Positions 44,197 to 58,058 of a stretch of 64,000 bases of DNA are shown here, piece by piece. The DNA comes from Struthio camelus. Its lineage: Eukaryota > Chordata > Aves > Struthioniformes > Struthionidae. The notes below the pieces were generated by a model. It ran no database searches, had not been told where the DNA came from, and was given only the letters and a program-made list of their open reading frames with translations. The translations under genes were made by a program, and so were the position numbers. The stretch covers positions 3,700,001 to 3,764,000 of the forward strand of contig NC_090946.1 of the NCBI RefSeq assembly GCF_040807025.1. The letters are read 5' to 3'. Positions within the stretch are counted from its first letter, which is position 1. Every line of letters starts with the position of its first letter.

Positions 44197-44770
44197 CACC
44201 GGGTGCTGCCAGAGCAGGTCCTGGTGCCGTGGGAGCTGCACTGGGGGGGCCTCCCCGGCATTTCCGGCAGCGGATGTATCAGGGAGGGGGGGGGGGAGGA
44301 TGGGTGCTGCCTGCCTACCCAAAATGCACCCAGTGAACCCAGGGGTGCAAGGCAATGCACTAGAGCTATGACGGCCTGCAATTGGGTCCTGGGGTTGGGG
44401 GGTCCTGCATCCCCAGCTCACGCTGTCCTAGGCCTGCCTCCGGTGGGGGAGACCAGCAGCCCCCTCCCCGGGTGTGAGCCCCCCCCCGCCAGCCCCACCA
44501 TCTGCGTTGTTTCCTGCCTGAGGCGAGAGCGCAGCACTCGTGACCACTGTGCCTTCCTGCCCGCTTCGCATGGGGGGGCACAGAGGAACTGGCCCCCTAC
44601 CCCGCTCCCACTGCAGGATGAGGATGCTCACGCACACCCTGCCACCCACAGGCCTGAGACCGCCCCCCCCAACCGCCCCTAGGGAGCTCTGGCCCCATAG
44701 CTCTTGCGGTGCCTAATGCACCTGAGCTGCCCCCAGCCCTCCTAGTCAGCAAACGTCTTTCTTATAAAGA
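44197..44770. other. Intergenic DNA between PTPRCAP and CORO1B
   Basis: Should contain the PTPRCAP 5' UTR and promoter on the minus strand (about 44197-44400) and then runs to the CORO1B 3' end. No TATA box is obvious and it is not CpG-rich, as expected of a lymphoid-restricted gene. No other gene is recognised. Confidence 0.45.
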
Positions 44771-44772
44771 CC

Positions 44773-44778
44773 TTTATT
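44773..44778 (-). promoter_or_regulatory. CORO1B: Probable CORO1B poly(A) signal AATAAA
   Basis: The reverse complement of TTTATT is AATAAA, about 585 nt beyond the CORO1B stop. The implied 3' UTR contains two copies of ATATAGTTTTTGACCCT about 180 bp apart (44790 and 44971), the remains of a tandem duplication. Confidence 0.7.
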
Positions 44779-45362
44779 TGGAGTGAAAATATAGTTTTTG
44801 ACCCTGCACGGTGGGGGAGGAGGGAGATGAGATGAAGGGAGGGGAAGAAGCCCCCAAAATACGGGGAGGGATACGCTCCCATAGGCATGGAGCAGATGAT
44901 GCCATGCCCCATAGGAGGGGTGGAAGACCCCACAACCCCACAGGGACATGGGAGGTGAAGGGGTGCAGGGCATATAGTTTTTGACCCTAGAATGACCCCC
45001 CCCATCCTGAGGGGGTGGGTGGGTGGGGGGAGATGGTCCATGATTTGGGGGGGCACAGCCAAGGGCAGCACCCAGTAAGGCAATGGGGGTGATGGAGGAA
45101 GCTGCCACGGGAGAAGGGGAGGGGGGATTTGGTCAGCCATACAAAACGAGGGAGCGCCAGCAGCAGGAGGGAGCCCCCGGGGTGGTACCAGTTGGTCAGG
45201 GGACTAGGGGACAGAGCTGGGGTCCCTAGGAGGTCTGGACAGAAGTGGGGGCCGCGGGGCAGAGCCGTGGTCCCGGCCGTGCTCCCTGGGGGATGCTGGG
45301 GTCCCCGAAGGGGGCAGGGGGCTATCAGAGTGGGGGGCCTGGGCCGCGGGCCCCAGCGCCCC

Positions 45363-49340
<3,978 letters not shown>

Positions 49341-50035
49341 GGATGGCCCTCCAGGACGGGGTGGGACCGTCCCATGGGGGATGGGGACTGGGATCAGCTC
49401 CCTGGGAGGGGATGGCTCCTCCATGGAAGGGAAGGGGACGGGGATCGTCCCACAGGGGATGGGGGTCGCCCCCCTGGGGAGGGGATTGTCCCACAGGGGG
49501 ATGGGGCTGGCCCCCCCATGGAAAGGGATGGAATTGCCTGACAGGGGACAGGGATCACCCCATGGGGGACAGGGATGGGGACGGCCTCCCCAGGGAGGGG
49601 AGGGGACCACCCCCCAGGGGATGGGGATCACCCCCCCAGGGAGATGATGGGATCACCCCCCAGGGGATGGGGATAGGGACTGCCCTGCCAGGGAGGGGAT
49701 GGGGTTGCTCCCTGGGGGATGGGGATCACCCCCCCCTCCCAGGAAGAGGACACTGAGGGGATCACCCCCCTGGGGATGGGGATCACCCCCCCGGGGATGG
49801 GGATCACTCCCCCGGGGAGGAATAGGATTACTCCATGGGGAATAGGGATCACCCCCCCCCCCCAGGGAGAGATCACTTCTTCAGGGATGGGGATCACCCC
49901 ACGAGGGATGGGGATAGGGACTGCCCCGGCAGGGAGGGGATGGGATTTTTCCCTGGGGGATGGGGATCACCCCCCCCCCCCAGGAGAGGACATTGAGGGG
50001 ATCACCCACCCCCCCAGGGAAGGTGCCCCCCCGTG
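49341..50035. repeat. GGGGATCACCCCCC repeat in CORO1B intron 1
   Basis: About 25 units of 20-45 bp built on GGGATGGGGATCACCCCCCC and AGGGAGGGGATGGGG, with runs of 6-13 C. It lies in the 5' UTR intron of CORO1B. GGGG...CCCC pairs make imperfect inverted repeats within each unit. Confidence 0.88.
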
Positions 50036-50339
50036 GCAGACGGGGATAGGGGTCTCCCCCTCAGGGAAGGGGACGGGGAAGCGATCGCCCCCTCAGGGAG
50101 GGGACGGGATCGCCCCACGGGTCACGACGGGGATGGCCGCACCAGGCCCGGGGACGGGGAGGGCATCGCCCCCGCGGAAGGGGCCGGGGAGCGGGGCGGC
50201 CCCCTAGAGTCAGGGCCGGGGCTGGCCTCGACGGGCCGGGAGGGATCTCGGGGCCGCCTCCCCCGGGCCGGCAGGGACCCGCGCCGCCGGGCGCGACGGG
50301 ACGCCCGGCATCCCCGGGCCGCGGCACCTCAGCACGGCA

Positions 50340-50660
50340 GCCCCAGCCCCGCACTCACCAGCGGGCCAAAAGCCAGGCCGGGCCGGGCCCGAACCGGGCT
50401 GGGCCGGACGGAGCGGGGCCGCTGCCGCTGCCGCTGCCGGTACGGCCGGGCAGGAAGTGAGCGGGGCCGCCCCGCCCAGCACGGCCAGCGCCTGCGCACT
50501 GCGGGCCCGCGCTCCGCGCTGCCGGGGCGCTGCTGGGGGGTGGGGAGGTGGGGGGTGCTGCCGGCGCCTGCGCACTGCGGCCCTGCGCCTCCGGGGGCGC
50601 TGCCGGGGGTGGGGGGCGCCGCCCGCGCGTGCGCAGTGCGGCACGGGACAGTAGGGGCAC
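50340..50660 (-). promoter_or_regulatory. CORO1B: CORO1B CpG promoter and non-coding exon 1
   Basis: The minus strand has a donor GTGAGTGC after CCCGCTG, so the non-coding exon ends at 50359. Upstream lies CpG-dense DNA with an NRF1-like CGCGCGTGCGCA at 50624-50635 and two CCTGCGCACTGCGG elements 76 bp apart (50491 and 50567), plus a third related GTGCGCAGTGCGG near 50630. NRF1-type sites are common in housekeeping promoters. Confidence 0.7.
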
Positions 50661-50816
50661 CGAGGGCACATGGGGGCTTCGGGACACCCCGGGGCATCAG
50701 CGCTGCAGGACCCACTGCAGCACCGGGGCACACGGGGGGGGGGGCGGCGCCAGGACACGCGGGGGGCTGTGGCACACGCCGGGCCCACACGCCCCAGGGA
50801 CGCGGCGTGGGGCACC

Positions 50817-52001
50817 TCAGAGGGGTGCCACTGGGCCGCCCACGGGCCCAGGGGCTGGTGGGCAGCAGAGAGCGGTGCGTGGCCCATGGGCAAGGGCAAC
50901 AGGTGGCATGCTGGCGAGGGCAGTGGGTGGCCCATGGGCAAGGGCAGCAGGTGGTCTGCAGGTGAGAGCGGCGGGTGGCACGTTGGCGAGGTCAGTGGGT
51001 GGCACGTTGGCGAGGTCAGCGGGTGGCATGGTGAGGTCAGCGGGTGGCATGTTGGCGAAGTCAGCGGGTGGCACGTTGGCGAGGGCAGCAGGGGGCCCTT
51101 GGGCGAGGGCAGTGGGTCGCAGGCAGGTGAGGGCGGTGCGCAGCCCCCGCACGAGGCGGGTGCCGCCGGTGGAGCCCAGCAGAAGGTAGAGGAAGGGGTT
51201 GAGGCAGCTGTTGAGGTTGAAGGTCAGCCCCATGAAGTAGATGAGCTGGCTGTTGAGGTGGGGCACTGCCAGCTGCACCAGCTGCACCAACTGGAAGGGC
51301 AGATTGAGCAGCACGTAGGCGCTCAGCGTGGCCACCACCATCTGCTGGAAGCGGGTGGGTGGCTGGGCCAGGCGGCGCCACAGGATTCGGGCCAGGATGG
51401 CCCTGTGGCAGGTGACGATGAGGCTGAAGGGCAGCAGCCCCTCCAGCAGCATCTCCAGCCCGCGCAGCGGGGCCTCCCAGCTGCCCTGCTCGCTGTGGCA
51501 CGCCACCATGCCGAGCTCTAGCTCCACCACCTCGGCCAGCGCCATGTTGGGCGCGCTGCAGCCGCACGCCACCAGCCACGAGCCGGCACACAGCACCGCC
51601 CTCAAGCTCGCCGGCCGCCGGCACCGGTACCACAGCGGCGCCCGCACCAGCAGACACCGGTCCAGGCTGATGGCGACCAGCAGGAAGAGCCCGCTGTAGT
51701 AGCCCACGTTGTAGAGGAAGATGTGGAGGCGGCACAGCGGCGTGCCCAGCGTCCACATGTCGCTGTTGACCACCGTCCAGATCTGCAGCCCCGAGTTGGC
51801 GAGGAAGAGGAAGTCGGAGGCAGCCAGGCTGAAGGTGAAGACAGCCAACCTCCGGCACTGAAGGCGCCAGCCCGTCAGCCAGATGGTGACGGCGTTGGCC
51901 GGCAGGCCCAGCGCCGCGCAGGCCACCAGCAGCTGCCCATCCCACGGCAGCTCCTTGTTGGGCGGCAGGCTGAAGGCCGGCATGGTGGTGTCCGGCTCCA
52001 T
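50817..52001 (-). CDS. GPR152: GPR152, orphan class A GPCR
   Basis: Single coding exon, 394 aa (human about 470). Seven membrane segments are visible. Key features: Cys90 and Cys168 for the usual disulfide, DRC (114-116) in place of DRY at the end of TM3, LNLPFQL in TM6 without the common CWxP, and NPFLY (268-272) in TM7. The ligand is unknown. The start MEPDTTMPAF is chosen because it precedes TM1 at normal distance; a second ATG follows six codons later. The cytoplasmic tail from about residue 297 is an 8-residue repeat (PPADLANV type) encoded by 24-bp tandem units. Identity rests on recognised family sequence and on its place between CORO1B and CABP4, the same as in human. It is divergently arranged with CABP4. 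Confidence 0.9.
   Translation of the reverse strand: MEPDTTMPAFSLPPNKELPWDGQLLVACAALGLPANAVTIWLTGWRLQCRRLAVFTFSLAASDFLFLANSGLQIWTVVNSDMWTLGTPLCRLHIFLYNVGYYSGLFLLVAISLDRCLLVRAPLWYRCRRPASLRAVLCAGSWLVACGCSAPNMALAEVVELELGMVACHSEQGSWEAPLRGLEMLLEGLLPFSLIVTCHRAILARILWRRLAQPPTRFQQMVVATLSAYVLLNLPFQLVQLVQLAVPHLNSQLIYFMGLTFNLNSCLNPFLYLLLGSTGGTRLVRGLRTALTCLRPTALAQGPPAALANVPPADFANMPPADLTMPPADLANVPPTDLANVPPAALTCRPPAALAHGPPTALASMPPVALAHGPRTALCCPPAPGPVGGPVAPL
50840..51113. repeat. GPR152: 24-bp coding repeat in GPR152 tail
   Basis: About ten units of mainly 24 bp (plus-strand TCAGCGGGTGGCATGTTGGC, GAGG) with one 21-bp unit; all are multiples of three, so the frame is kept. They encode PPADLANV, PPADFANM, PPTDLANV, PPAALAHG and similar. 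It is a likely length-variable protein repeat. Confidence 0.88.
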
Positions 52002-52866
52002 TGCCCGGCCCGGCCGGTGCTGCAAAGCGGGTGGACAGGCTCAGGCGCGCGGCCGGGGGCCCTTGGTGGAGCAGCCCAGCTGGCCACGGGGCCGGCAGGC
52101 CTCCTGCAGCACCTGGCCCCGGCGCGCCCGGCGGCTCCTCCGGCCCCGGGAACTGCCTTCAACAAGGGCCCGACGTCCCTGCCCAGGGCGCCCTTCACCC
52201 CTGGCTGCTCCGCCGCTGCCTCCTGCCGCCTCCGTTTCGGGGGCGCCCTGCCCTGGCTGTGCCCAAGGGGACCCGCTGCGCCCACCGAGCCTGGCCGGCC
52301 CCCGCCCCGGGGCGGCCAGCGCGGTAGGACCTACCTCGATGGAGGCGAGACCCCGAGCGGCGGCGGGCTAGCCCTCTAGGCGGGAGCGGGCCCTGCCTCA
52401 GTTTCCCCCGGCCCGGAGCCAGCCGCGGAGCAGCGCGGAGGGAGGCGATGGCAGAAGGAGGGGGCAGGGACAGGCAGGAAACGCCGAGCGGAAGGAGCGA
52501 TGCCGATAGCCGCTGGTGCCCGGCAGGCCGGCTGGTGGGAGCGGGCCGCCATTTCCTGCTGCAGCCCTCGCCGCCCCGGGCGGCATGTGCTGGGCCGGCC
52601 CAACGCCACGGCTGCCCGCCCGCCGCCGCGGCCCCACTCCCCCGTTTCCGCAGAGCCAGGCGGCCGCGGCGGCCGGACCCCAGGCGCCCCCCAGCCCTGA
52701 GGGCGCGGACGGGCCTGCTGCTAATCCCTGCTAATTGGCTTGGCCTTCGCCGGGGCCCCGGCGCGGCCGAGGCCGGGGGCCCCCTAAGAGGATTTCCCTG
52801 CCTCCTTCTTAAGGCCCGGCCGCCCCGGCTCCCGCTCCGTGCCCGCCTGCCCCCGGCGCCGGCCCC
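52002..52866. promoter_or_regulatory. Shared GPR152/CABP4 divergent promoter region
   Basis: 865 bp separate the two divergent start codons. It contains CpG-rich DNA (52040-52440 and 52560-52720) and a short A/T-containing segment near CABP4. No TATA box is obvious. It may hold 5' UTR exons of either gene; none can be fixed from sequence. Confidence 0.55.
52721..52738 (+). promoter_or_regulatory. CABP4: CRX-type CTAATCC plus CTAATTGG, CABP4 promoter
   Basis: CTAATCC (52721-52727) is the standard photoreceptor CRX/OTX site, and CTAATTGG (52731-52738) follows three bases later. They lie about 140 bp upstream of the CABP4 start codon. CABP4 works at photoreceptor synapses, so a CRX site fits. 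Function is inferred. Confidence 0.55.
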
Positions 52867-55548
52867 ATGCCACGCACCCAGGCCCCGGCAGACGCGGGGG
52901 TCCCCAAGGAGGTAGAGGCCCAAGGCAAGGGCAAGGGTGGGGAGGTGGGCGAGAGAAGCCCCCGAGCCCCCGAGGAGACCGTCCCCTCCGGCACCAAGAG
53001 CCCCGGCTCTGAGTCGCGCCACAGCGGCCACGGGCGGAAGAACAGCAAGAAGGGCCCCAGCGACCCTCACGCCGCCGCCGTCAAGGCCTATTCGCCCTTC
53101 CTCAACACTGTCTTCGGCAAGGTGCAGGGCATGGGGCCCAGGCGTCCCGCGGGCAAGGGGGAGGTCTGAGACGCTCTGGTCCCCGGGTATGGGGGGAGAT
53201 GGGGAGCACTGAGGAGGGATGGGGAATGCTCTGGTCCTCGTGTCCCGAGGGGGGAGAGGGGCGAGGGGCACTGGGGAGGGATGGGGATGATACAATCCCC
53301 AGGTGTAAGGGGAGATGGGGGCCACCAGAGAGGGTTGGGGACACTCTGGTCCCAGGGTGTAGGGGATGGGGGCACCAGGGAGGGATGAGGACATGCCGAT
53401 CCCTGGGTATGGGGGAGATGTGGGGCACCAGGGAGGGATGGGGACACTCTGGTCCCTGGGTATGGGGGAGATGAGGGGCACCAGGGAGGGATGGGGACAC
53501 TCCGGTCCGTGGGTATGGGGGAGATGAGGGGCACCAGGGAGGGATGGGGACACTCCGGTCCGTGGGTATGGGGGAGATGAGGGGCACCAGGGAGGGATGG
53601 GGACACTCTGGTCCGTGGGTATGGGGGAGATGAGGGGCACCAGGGCTGGGCTGAGGTCGGGCTCGGGGTGCAGGCGTGTAGCTGTGGGCATGGCGGGGGC
53701 CGGACAGAGCTTTGTCTCCAATCCCTCTAATCCCTCTTGTGGGAGTTAATTTTGGTCTGCGCTTAATGAAGGTGACACTGCTGTTGGCTTGGGGGGGGAC
53801 GGGGTTTGGGGGTCTCACTTTGCCCTCATGCCTTGCGTGCCCGTGCTGAGGAGCGGGAGCTGTCTCCGGAGGAGCTGGACGGTGAGTATGGGGGTGCGAA
53901 GGATGCCCACGGCTATCTATGGGGCTGGCCCATGGGCATAGGGGGTGCCTCGTCTGCCGTGGAGCGCAGAGCCAGGGAGACACATCCCATGGGGATGCGT
54001 GCCACGGGGAGGCATCCACAGTGGTGCCCGTGGCTGATGGGGGTCCGCATGCACGCGTGTGCGTGCGCGGCAGAGCTGCTGGATGCCTTCAAGGAGTTTG
54101 ACACGGACCAGGACGGCTTCATCAGCTACAAGGACCTGGGCGCCTGCATGCGCACCCTGGGGTACATGCCCACCGAGATGGAGCTCATTGAGATCTCGCA
54201 GCACATCAAGATGAGGAGTGAGCAGAGGACTGGCTTCCGTGGGGACATGTGGCTGGGACACGAGGATGGGGACAGGGCATGGTGGGGCTGAGACATGGGG
54301 ACAGCACCACAGGGGGCTGGGGCATGGGGATAGTGAGACAAAGTCACAGGTGGGCCATTGGGACAGGGCCGTGGGGGGTTGGAACATGGAGGGCACAGGG
54401 CTGGGGACAGAGACCCCCCGGGGCAGTGCTGAGCCCATGCCTCTCCCATGGTGCAGTGGGTGGCCGCGTGGACTTCGAGGACTTTGTGCAGATGATGGGC
54501 CCAAAGCTGCGGGAGGAGACAGCCCACATGGTGGGCGTGCGGGAGCTCAAGATTGCCTTCCGTGAGGTACAGCCACCACAGGGAGGCCATGGCCATGGGG
54601 AGGCCACGGGGGGACTGTAGACGTGGGGAGACCCTGGCCATAGCAAGACCACAGGACGACCACAGCCATGGGAGTGGACCACAGTCAGGGAGGTCCACAG
54701 CCACAAGAAGACTATAGAGAAACCAGGGCCACAAAGAGGACCATGGACACGTTGTGACCATGTCCAGGAGGGTGACCACAGGCATGGAAGGGACCACAAC
54801 TATGGGAAAACTATGGGGGAACCACAACTGTGGGAGAACCAGGACCATGAGGGTGACCATGGCCACAGAGGAGGACATGGTCATGGAAGTGCGCCACACT
54901 CAGGGAGGTCCAAAGCTACAAGAAGACTGTAGGGGGGGACAACAGCTGCAGAGCAGACCATGGCCACAAAGGGAGCATGTCTAGGGGGGTGATCACAGGC
55001 ATAGAGAGGACAAGAACCACAGGAAAACCATGGAGGGACCACAACTATGGGTAGACTAGGACCATGAGGGTGACCATGGTCATGAGGGGACCACGTTTGG
55101 GGGGGACCATGACCATAAGGGTGACCACGGCCACAGAGAGAGGATCGCAGGGGCCAGGCAAGGAGGCTGAGGGGCCATGTGTGGGGAGGCTGTGGGGCTT
55201 GGGCTGCCCCCCCAACCTGCTGGTGCCACAGTTCGATGTGAACGGGGATGGGGAGATCAGCAGTGCGGAGATGCGGGAGGCCATCGCAGCGCTGCTGGGG
55301 GAGCAGCTCAAGGCACAGGAGGTGGATGAGATTCTGCAGGACGTGGACCTCAACGGGGACGGTCACGTGGACTTTGACGGTGAGGGGGCACCTCACGGCC
55401 CCAGGGTCCCCTGGCCTGATGGCTCCAGGGGTGGTCCCCAAGTGTCATGAGGGGGGCTGGGGACTGCAGGGGTGGCTCAGCCCTGCATCCGCCCAACTCT
55501 CTCCTCTCTCATCCCACAGAGTTCGTCATGATGCTGTCTTCCCGATAA
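52867..55548 (+). CDS. CABP4: CABP4, calcium-binding protein 4
   Basis: Calmodulin-like sensor that tunes Cav1.4 channels at photoreceptor ribbon synapses. Six exons: 52867-53121, 53851-53881, 54074-54217, 54457-54566, 55232-55379, 55520-55548. They join in frame to 238 aa (human 275). An N-terminal basic/Ser region (1-85) precedes four EF hands. EF1 loop [12 protein letters not shown] (105-116) has Asp at position 12 instead of Glu. EF2 is degenerate (HIKMRMGGRVDF). EF3 is [12 protein letters not shown] (182-193) and EF4 is [12 protein letters not shown] (219-230). The C-terminus is EFVMMLSSR. One inactive EF hand in second position is normal for CaBPs. Introns 1 and 4 carry repeats. Its place beside GPR152 matches human. 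Confidence 0.95.
53180..53650. repeat. CABP4: 53-bp minisatellite in CABP4 intron 1
   Basis: Eight or nine units; the last three copies have a 53-bp period (ATGGGGACAC at 53491, 53544 and 53597), while earlier ones are diverged. Units contain CACCAGGGAGGGATGGGGAC and TGGGTATGGGGGAGATG. Confidence 0.88.
54575..55150. repeat. CABP4: Degenerate repeat filling CABP4 intron 4
   Basis: Short words ACCATGGCCAC, GGGTGACCA, ACCACAACTATGGG recur at 15-40 bp spacing. A larger segment (about 54760-54960) is partly repeated at about 54985-55130, giving a higher-order period near 230-240 bp. Confidence 0.7.
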
Positions 55549-55828
55549 CGAAGTCGTGGGGCAGGAGGGCATACAGGGCTGAGCCGCGCCACTCCCCCCT
55601 ACACGGCCCTTGTCAGCAGATCCAGGCACGTCCCCATCCCCCCAGATACTCCCTGCCTGGTGAGCATTGATCATCCTAGCCTCTCTGGCCAGCATTAGGG
55701 TTCAGAGTGAACAGTTGGAGCTGAGCCCACATCTAGGAGCCAGCATGAGGCAGGGCAGACACGAGACACCACCCCCCACCCCAAAACCCCCGGGGGGTAG
55801 CAGGGCCAGGGTGGGCTAGGTGAAACCC

Positions 55829-55834
55829 AATAAA
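55829..55834 (+). promoter_or_regulatory. CABP4: CABP4 poly(A) signal AATAAA
   Basis: AATAAA lies 281 nt after the CABP4 stop, with a TGTGCAG...GGTTGTGTGG downstream element. It is the first canonical hexamer on this strand. Confidence 0.8.
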
Positions 55835-55969
55835 GCTCCTTGTGCAGACGTGGAGAAAATTGCCTGCTGGTTGTGTGGCAGGGTGGGGTTTGGGTAGGTC
55901 AGCACCTGCAGAGGGGAAAAGGGGGGTCTCTCCAGCTGCCCTGTATGGCCCCATGTCCTTGGCAGGGTG

Positions 55970-56235
55970 CAGGCAGGTTGCAGACAGGGTGCGTGCAGGT
56001 AGGTTGTAGGCAGGGTGCATGCAGGGTGCATGCAGGATGCAGGTAGGTTGCAGATGGGGTGCAGGCAGGGTTCGGGCAGGGTGTGTGCAGGGTGCAGGCA
56101 GGGTGCGTGCAGGATGTGGGCAGGTTGCATGCAGGTTGCAGGTAGATTGCAGGCAGGGTGCAGACGGTGTGTGCAGGGTGCGTGCGGGGTGCGTGCAGGG
56201 TGCCGGTAGGTTGCAGGCAGGGTGTTGGCAGGTCC
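55970..56235. repeat. GCAGGGTGCATGCAGGTTGC short repeat
   Basis: About 22 units of 10-15 bp (GCAGGTTGCAG, GCAGGGTGCGT). Intergenic, between CABP4 and the tRNA cluster. Right of it, 56236-56546 is unique DNA with no gene seen. Confidence 0.88.
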
Positions 56236-56546
56236 CCGGGAATGCTGGGGCCGGCAGCTGGGAGGGATCTGGTGCATCCCTAAGGGGGTAAGGCAGAAGT
56301 CTGGGATGTACTAGGATGGGCCCCAGGGGGACAGGACACGTCCCCTGGCAGGGTCCTAGGGCATGGCCCTGGGGGCAGGACAAGGACCCAGAGCGTCCCA
56401 GGAAGGGTGCCCACCTGGTGGTGACAGTGTGTGTGTGGGAGGGGTCTTACCCCTCTTGTGGGAGGGGCAGAGATGGGAGCCATGGTGCCCACGGGGCAGC
56501 CCCAGGATGGGGGTCCCAGAGGGCTCAGGGTCCCTGTCCCCCTGCT

Positions 56547-56619
56547 GGCTCCATGGTGTAGGGGTCATCACGTCTGCTTTACACGCAGAAGGGCCTGGGT
56601 TCGAGCCCCAGTGGAGCCA
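56547..56619 (+). tRNA. tRNA-Val (TAC)
   Basis: 73 nt. Acceptor stem GGCTCCA/TGGAGCC, anticodon stem TCTGC/GCAGA, loop TTTACAC with anticodon TAC at 56580-56582, T-arm GGGTTCGAGCCCC, discriminator A. Pol III stop TTTT at 56629-56632. All stems pair; it looks functional. Confidence 0.96.
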
Positions 56620-56964
56620 GTGCTCTCCTTTTCCCCTTCTGCAGGGCTCTGCTGGCCTGTGTTTGGGGAGGTGGAGGAGCTGGGGCACCTCTGGGTGCCA
56701 GCAGCCCCCCAAGGGGCAAAGGCAACGGGTGCCCATGGGGCAGTGCTGCCTGCAGGGACACTTTGGGAACAGGAGAACAGGAGGCTTTTTCTTGCAGGGG
56801 GATGGGGATAGTCCCTGAGGCAGGCACCCCTGGGGGCTCTGCTTTGGGCCTGCCTGGGGAGGGACAGGGCCAGCTGCCCTGTGACCGTCCCCACTTGCAT
56901 CCCACTGGGGACACCCTGGGGCAAAAAAAGAGACCCTGGGAGGGGCAAAAGCCCTGAGCTGTGG

Positions 56965-57037
56965 TGGCTCCACTGGGGCTTGAACCCAGGCCCTTCTGCG
57001 TGTAAAGCAGACGTGATGACCCCTACACCATGGAGCC
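56965..57037 (-). tRNA. tRNA-Val (TAC), inverted copy
   Basis: Identical to the plus-strand tRNA-Val at 56547 except one base in the T loop (GGGTTCAAGCCCC). Anticodon TAC, discriminator A. TTTT follows about 15 nt downstream (plus-strand AAAA at 56947-56950). The two genes are convergent, 345 bp apart. Confidence 0.95.
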
Positions 57038-57271
57038 AGCTGGGTGGGTGCCCCCTGGTCCGGGAAGTCACCCCGGGGGGGTCATGAGGGACATCCCCTC
57101 CCCCCCCCCACCCAGTCTCCACTGCATCATGTTCCCATCCTGACGACAGCGGGCATCCTGGTGCACCGTGGCACCGTGGCCACCCTTGGGTGCTGAGCCC
57201 CTGGAGGGGGACAGGGTGTCCCGGGAGGGGGGGGTCCCGGCTGGGAGAAGGGGACACAAGGGGCCGTGGGT

Positions 57272-57359
57272 GGCTCTGTGGCGCAACGGAGAGCGCGTTG
57301 GACTTCTAGCAGCAGCAGGCGGCATTCAAAGGTTGTGGGTTCGAGTCCCACCAGAGTCG
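57272..57359 (+). tRNA. tRNA-Arg (TCT) with 15-nt intron
   Basis: 88 nt with an intron at 57309-57323 after base 37, the usual place. Acceptor GGCTCTG/CAGAGTC, anticodon TCT at 57305-57307, anticodon stem TTGGA/TTCAA, T-arm GGGTTCGAGTCCC, discriminator G. TTTT terminator at 57364-57367. Functional in appearance; it needs the tRNA splicing endonuclease. Confidence 0.95.
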
Positions 57360-57389
57360 CTGCTTTTGCTGGGCAAGGAATGGGACAGC

Positions 57390-57900
57390 AGGGTCGTCCC
57401 CAAGGGATGCGGGGTCAGCCCCAGACCACCATGGGAAGGAGATGCCGGGTCGGCCGTGGGGGACATGGGGTCCTCCCCAAGGGATGCGGGGTCAGCCCCA
57501 GACCACCATGGGAAGGAGATGCCGGGTCGGCCGTGCGGGACATGGGGTCCTCCCCAAGGGATGTGCAGGGTCAGCCCCAGACCACCATGGGAAGGACATG
57601 CCGGGTCGGCCGTGCGGGACATGGGGTCCTCCCCAAGGGATGCGGGGTCAGCCCCAGACCACCATGGGAAGGAGATGCCAGGTCAGCTGTGGGGGACATG
57701 GGGTCCTCCCCAAGGGATGCAGGGTCAGCCCCAGACCACCATGGGAAGGAGATGCCGGGTCGGCCGTGCGGGACATGGGGTCCTCCCCAAGGGATGCAGG
57801 GTCAGCCCCAGACCACCATGGGAAGGAAATGCCAGGTCGGCTGTGGGGGACATGGAGTTGTCCCCAAGGGATGCAGGGTCAGCCCCAGGCTGCTGCAGGA
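57390..57900. repeat. 77-bp satellite between tRNA genes
   Basis: About 6.5 copies with starts (GATGC) at 57406, 57483, 57560, 57639, 57716, 57793 and 57870; the period is 77 bp with one 79-bp unit. Units contain GGGTCAGCCCCAGACCACCA and ACATGGGGTCCTCCCCAAGG. Copies are very similar, so the array is young. It fills the space between tRNA-Arg and tRNA-Leu. Confidence 0.95.
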
Positions 57901-57975
57901 TGGAGGCAGGCAGGTGGCCCCAGGCTCCCCACAGGGGCAGGAGAGCCCCTGGGGGTGAAACGGCCCCAGGGCAGC

Positions 57976-58058
57976 ACCAGAATGGCCGAGTGGTGAAGGC
58001 GTTGGACTTAAGATCCAATGGACATGTGTCCGCGTGGGTTCGAACCCCACTTCTGGTA
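57976..58058 (+). tRNA. tRNA-Leu (TAA)
   Basis: 83 nt class II tRNA. Acceptor ACCAGAA/TTCTGGT, anticodon stem TTGGA/TCCAA with loop CTTAAGA and anticodon TAA (58009-58011), long variable arm, T-arm GGGTTCGAACCCC, discriminator A. TTTT at 58072-58075. Confidence 0.95.

Noticed and set aside
44491-44500. Alternative PTPRCAP start ATG followed by GTGGGG
   Set aside because: Weaker donor than GTGAGC at 44193; kept only as a fallback.
45345-45362. CTCF-like GCGCCCCCTAGACG at the CORO1B stop codon
   Set aside because: The second half of the motif does not match; part of it is fixed by coding sequence.
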